Shown in pieces: positions 13,685-16,364 of a DNA stretch of 16,364 nucleotides. The DNA comes from Spirochaetota bacterium (GTDB lineage: Bacteria > Spirochaetota > UBA4802 > JAFGJZ01), in the NCBI GenBank assembly GCA_023396615.1, contig JAEWVM010000112.1:1-16364 (forward strand), given 5' to 3'. Below the pieces are notes generated by a model. That model worked only from the letters and a program-made list of their open reading frames with translations. It searched no databases and was not told the DNA's origin. Each line of letters begins with the position of its first letter. Positions within the stretch are counted from its first letter, which is position 1. The position numbers and the translations under genes are program-made.

Positions 13685-15031
13685 TTACTGTCTTCTACTC
13701 TTAATTTTCATATTCTTAAAGAACCCGTCATAATGTCTCATTATAAGATGAGACTCAAGATTTTTTAAGGTATCAAGCGCAACACCAACAATGATCAATA
13801 AAGAAGTTCCGCCGAACATGAAAGCCATCTCTGCAGATATTTCATCCGGCCACATCTTAAGAATAAAATCCGGAATCAAAGCAATAAATGCAAGAAAAAG
13901 AGATCCGGACAAAGTCAACCTATAAAGAACATTCGAAAGATATTCAGTAGTTGAACTTCCAGGTCTAAGGCCTGGTATAAAACCCTGACGTTTTTTTAAA
14001 GCATCAGCAACATCTGCAGGGTTAAACGTTATTGGAGCATAAAAGAAACAGAAAAATACTAATAACGCTGTATAAGTCAGATAATAAGGAATCTGTCCAG
14101 GTGATAGATAAAAAAGAACCGTACTCAATATTCCCGATTTATCAATAGAAAACATTTGGGATAACTGTGAAGGAAACTGCATTATTGCCACAGCAAAAAT
14201 GATCGGAATAACACCGGCAGCATTAACAGGAATAGGCAGATTCTGGGCAGCTGCAGAAACGGAACGTCCCTGTATCTGACGTGCTCCATACTGTACAGGA
14301 ATATTTCTTCTTCCAAGAGTGAGTAGAATCGAAGCCGCTACAACACCGAAAAACATAACTACTAGAATCATTGCGACAATAGGCTCACCTTTGCTGAAAA
14401 TCTTCTGCATTGTCTGAGCGATAGCCGCAGGAAAGCGTACAATGATACCCGCATATATGATCATGGAGATACCGTTTCCGATACCTTTTTCTGTAATCTG
14501 TTCACCTAGCCACATGAGAACCATGGTGCCTGTTGTAATTGTTATAGAGCAAAGAATGAAGAAAAATACAGTACTTCCGCCCGAAACGATTTCAATTCCC
14601 TGATCATGACCAAGGCCTTGAAGCATTCGTGCAATAAAAACAGACTGAAAAAGACAAAGTACAACAGTAAAATACTTAGTATACTTCTGAATTTTTTTCT
14701 GTCCTTCACTGCCTTCTTTCTTTAATTTTTCAAAATAAGGAAAAACAATTGTAAGGAGCTGCATTATAATAGACGCAGAGATATAAGGCATGATTCCTAA
14801 AGAGAAAACGGTAAAACGTTTAAAAGCGCCGCCAGCAAACATGTCAAAATAATTAACTACAGTTCCAGCCGCACCTTTAAATGAATCAAAAACCTGATTA
14901 AGCGCTTCAACGTCAATCCCCGGAATCGGAATATGAGCTCCAAGTCTGTAAACAACGAGTATCCAAAGCGTAAATAGAACTCTGTTTCGAATATCTTTCG
15001 CTTTGAATATGTTAGTGATTACATTTGCCAT
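13685..15031 (-). CDS. secY: protein translocase channel subunit SecY
   Basis: SecY is the membrane channel of the Sec system. The 448-residue protein has about ten hydrophobic membrane segments, the first starting at about residue 17 (RVLFTLWILVVYRLG) followed by the family motif HIPIPGID (33-40). Further marks are the plug-region MFAGGAFKRFTVFSLGIMPYISASIIMQLL, LGEQITEKGIGNGISMIIY, and the cytoplasmic loop GFIPGLRPGSSTTEYL near the C-terminal third. ATG 15029-15031 has a modest SD. It lies 15 bases after rplO. Confidence 0.98.
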   Translation of the reverse strand: MANVITNIFKAKDIRNRVLFTLWILVVYRLGAHIPIPGIDVEALNQVFDSFKGAAGTVVNYFDMFAGGAFKRFTVFSLGIMPYISASIIMQLLTIVFPYFEKLKKEGSEGQKKIQKYTKYFTVVLCLFQSVFIARMLQGLGHDQGIEIVSGGSTVFFFILCSITITTGTMVLMWLGEQITEKGIGNGISMIIYAGIIVRFPAAIAQTMQKIFSKGEPIVAMILVVMFFGVVAASILLTLGRRNIPVQYGARQIQGRSVSAAAQNLPIPVNAAGVIPIIFAVAIMQFPSQLSQMFSIDKSGILSTVLFYLSPGQIPYYLTYTALLVFFCFFYAPITFNPADVADALKKRQGFIPGLRPGSSTTEYLSNVLYRLTLSGSLFLAFIALIPDFILKMWPDEISAEMAFMFGGTSLLIIVGVALDTLKNLESHLIMRHYDGFFKNMKIKSRRQ

Positions 15032-15046
15032 TGATATACTCGCCTA

Positions 15047-15487
15047 TTATTTTTTGTTGATCTGAACTTTTCCGCCGGCTTTTTCGATTTTTTCTTTTGC
15101 CGAAGCAGAAAAAGCATCCGCTGTTATATTCAAAGAAACTTTAATCTCGCCGCCGCCGAGAATTTTAACCGGCATATCTTTTGAAGATACAATTGATTTC
15201 TGATATAATGTATCAACAGTTACATCACCTGATAAGCCTTCAAGGTCAGCCAGATTAACAACCTGAAATTCTACTTTGAAAGGATAATTAGTAAAACCCC
15301 TTTTCGGGATTCTTCTCTGAATCGGCATCTGTCCGCCTTCAAACCATGCGCGATGACCGCTACCGGCTCTTGACAACTGACCGTTCTGCCCTCTACAGCA
15401 AGTCTTACCGTGTCCGCTTCCCGGACCTCTTCCGACACGCTTTCTATTTTTAACCGAATCAGGTTTTGCTATCTGATATCTTTCCAT
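15047..15487 (-). CDS. rplO: 50S ribosomal protein L15
   Basis: L15 is a late assembly protein of the large subunit. The 146-residue sequence has the Gly/Lys/Arg-rich extended N-terminus (VGRGPGSGHGKTCCRGQNGQ, 18-37), FEGGQMPIQRRIPKRGF (49-65) and a C-terminal globular part with a VKILGGGEIKVSL strand. Two cysteines (30, 31) replace the more usual residues in the GKTAGRG-type loop. ATG 15485-15487 has GGTGAT upstream. It is 16 bases after rpmD. Confidence 0.97.
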   Translation of the reverse strand: MERYQIAKPDSVKNRKRVGRGPGSGHGKTCCRGQNGQLSRAGSGHRAWFEGGQMPIQRRIPKRGFTNYPFKVEFQVVNLADLEGLSGDVTVDTLYQKSIVSSKDMPVKILGGGEIKVSLNITADAFSASAKEKIEKAGGKVQINKK

Positions 15488-15503
15488 ATTAAATCACCAA
15501 TTT

Positions 15504-15686
15504 TTATTTTTCTGTCACTTGAACAAGGTGTGCAACCTTGGTAATCATTCCGCGAATTACGCCATTGTCATCATGTTCTCTTTCTGCACTTATTTTTCTA
15601 AGTCCGAGAGCATGAAGAGTTTTTCTCTGCATAGGTTTCGCTTTAATTTCACTTTTTATCTGTTTTACTAACAACTTCTTAGCCAT
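15504..15686 (-). CDS. rpmD: 50S ribosomal protein L30
   Basis: This 60-residue protein has the L30 marks: LLVKQIKSEIKAKPMQRKTL, then LGLRKISAEREHDD and the ending IRGMITKVAHLVQV. AGGTAA precedes ATG 15684-15686. It lies eight bases after rpsE and 16 before rplO, the normal spc order. Confidence 0.96.
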   Translation of the reverse strand: MAKKLLVKQIKSEIKAKPMQRKTLHALGLRKISAEREHDDNGVIRGMITKVAHLVQVTEK

Positions 15687-15694
15687 AATTTACC

Positions 15695-16219
15695 TTACGC
15701 TTCCCAAAGTTTATTTATGGTGACTTCTCTCAAATCAGCCATATCTTTTAGGCTTTTTAACTTCAAAAGTCCGTCAAGAGTCGCTTTTACAACATTTACC
15801 GGATTTCTTGATCCGAGAGATTTAGCAAGAATATCGGCAACACCGGCTTTTTCAACCACCGATCTTACATTAGAACCGGCAATCAAACCTGTACCTGGAG
15901 TAGCAGGTTTAAGGATAACCGTTGATGATTTATAAACACCAACAACCTCGTGAGGAATAGTGTTTTTATTAAGTCTGACAGAATAAAGATTCTTTTTTCC
16001 GTCTTCAACACTTTTCTTGATAGCGTCAGGAACTTCATTCGCTTTACCGAATCCGATTCCAACATTACCTTTTCCGTCACCGACAACTGCAAGGGCGCTG
16101 AAAGAAAATCTTCTACCGCCTTTTACAACCTTCGCAACACGGTTAATAAAAACAACCTTTTCCGAGAGTTCAAGCTCTGCCGGTTTAACTTTTTTGCTTT
16201 TGAACATCATTGACTTCAT
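15695..16219 (-). CDS. rpsE: 30S ribosomal protein S5
   Basis: S5 helps decoding accuracy and mRNA unwinding at the small-subunit entry. The 174-residue protein shows VVFINRVAKVVKGGRRFSFSALAVVGD (22-48), which includes the spectinomycin-site loop with the normal KGGRRFSF, GNVGIGFGKANEVPDAIKK and TPGTGLIAGSNVRSVVEKAGVADILAKSLGS. ATG 16217-16219 has AAGGA seven to eight bases upstream; two further Met codons close behind are less well placed. It follows rplR by 10 bases. Confidence 0.97.
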   Translation of the reverse strand: MKSMMFKSKKVKPAELELSEKVVFINRVAKVVKGGRRFSFSALAVVGDGKGNVGIGFGKANEVPDAIKKSVEDGKKNLYSVRLNKNTIPHEVVGVYKSSTVILKPATPGTGLIAGSNVRSVVEKAGVADILAKSLGSRNPVNVVKATLDGLLKLKSLKDMADLREVTINKLWEA

Positions 16220-16229
16220 TTGATTATCC

Positions 16230-16364
16230 TTAAAATTCTAGTCCGTTTTCTCTTGCCGAATCAGCGAAAGATTTAATCTTTCCATGATAAAGGAACCCGT
16301 TTCTATCAAAAACAACCTTAACAACGCCGGCTGCTTTTGCTTTTTCTGCCAATTTCTGACCTAG
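16230..16364 (-). CDS. rplR: 50S ribosomal protein L18, 3' end (partial)
   Basis: Only the last 44 codons and the TAA stop (16230-16232) are in the window; the gene runs past the right edge in frame. The visible sequence KLAEKAKAAGVVKVVFDRNG, then FLYHGKIKSFADSARENGLEF, is the conserved L18 C-terminus that binds 5S rRNA. It fits the expected position directly before rpsE. Confidence 0.96.
   Translation of the reverse strand, partial: LGQKLAEKAKAAGVVKVVFDRNGFLYHGKIKSFADSARENGLEF

Overview
The window is chromosomal DNA from an AT-rich bacterium. It has two parts: a variable left part (about 1-9390) and the distal half of a large ribosomal-protein operon on the minus strand (about 9661-16364). 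The host is most likely a spirochaete or a relative. I base this on a very large protein with an N-terminal cyclic-nucleotide-binding-like domain and no helix-turn-helix, a type I associate with spirochaetes, and on a lipoprotein with a relaxed lipobox. This is an inference from recall, not from a search. Nothing indicates a plasmid, prophage, transposon or CRISPR array, and I see no tRNA or rRNA gene.

Left part. Positions 1-569 (+) hold the 3' end of a surface- or fibre-like protein. It converges on a small probable lipoprotein (578-1198, -), which is divergent from a NamZ/DUF1343-type cell-wall glycosidase lipoprotein (1318-2547, +). That gene converges, with no spacer, on a GHKL (histidine-kinase-like) ATPase-domain protein (2548-3366, -). 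Next comes the 819-residue cyclic-nucleotide-binding-like protein (3451-5910, -). Upstream of it is a tightly coupled minus-strand operon with a good promoter: an unknown 110-residue protein, def, fmt and an HNH-endonuclease-like gene (8114 down to 5976). Def and Fmt form the formyl-methionine cycle: Fmt formylates initiator Met-tRNA and Def removes the formyl group. MetAP (map), encoded later in the window, then removes the methionine. A hexapeptide-repeat acyltransferase (8218-8757, +) converges with no spacer on a TetR-family regulator (8758-9384, -).

Right part. Reading in the direction of transcription from the right edge, the operon is rplR (partial), rpsE, rpmD, rplO, secY, map, infA, rpmJ, rpsM, rpsK, rpsD, rpoA, rplQ, then a strong hairpin terminator at 9661-9692. 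This is the standard spc-alpha order, without adk between secY and map. Genes are 0-36 bases apart, often with overlapping stop and start codons. rpmJ is only 43 codons long. Several starts are not ATG (map TTG, rpsK GTG), and some starts are moved here on Shine-Dalgarno (SD) evidence (def, the TetR gene, rpoA, the first lipoprotein, the cyclic-nucleotide-binding-like gene).

I did not find a clearly new multi-gene system. The items most worth a second look are the altered DNA-binding surface of the RNA polymerase alpha C-terminal domain, the large cyclic-nucleotide-binding-like protein beside the def-fmt operon, and the repeated zero-spacer convergent gene pairs.
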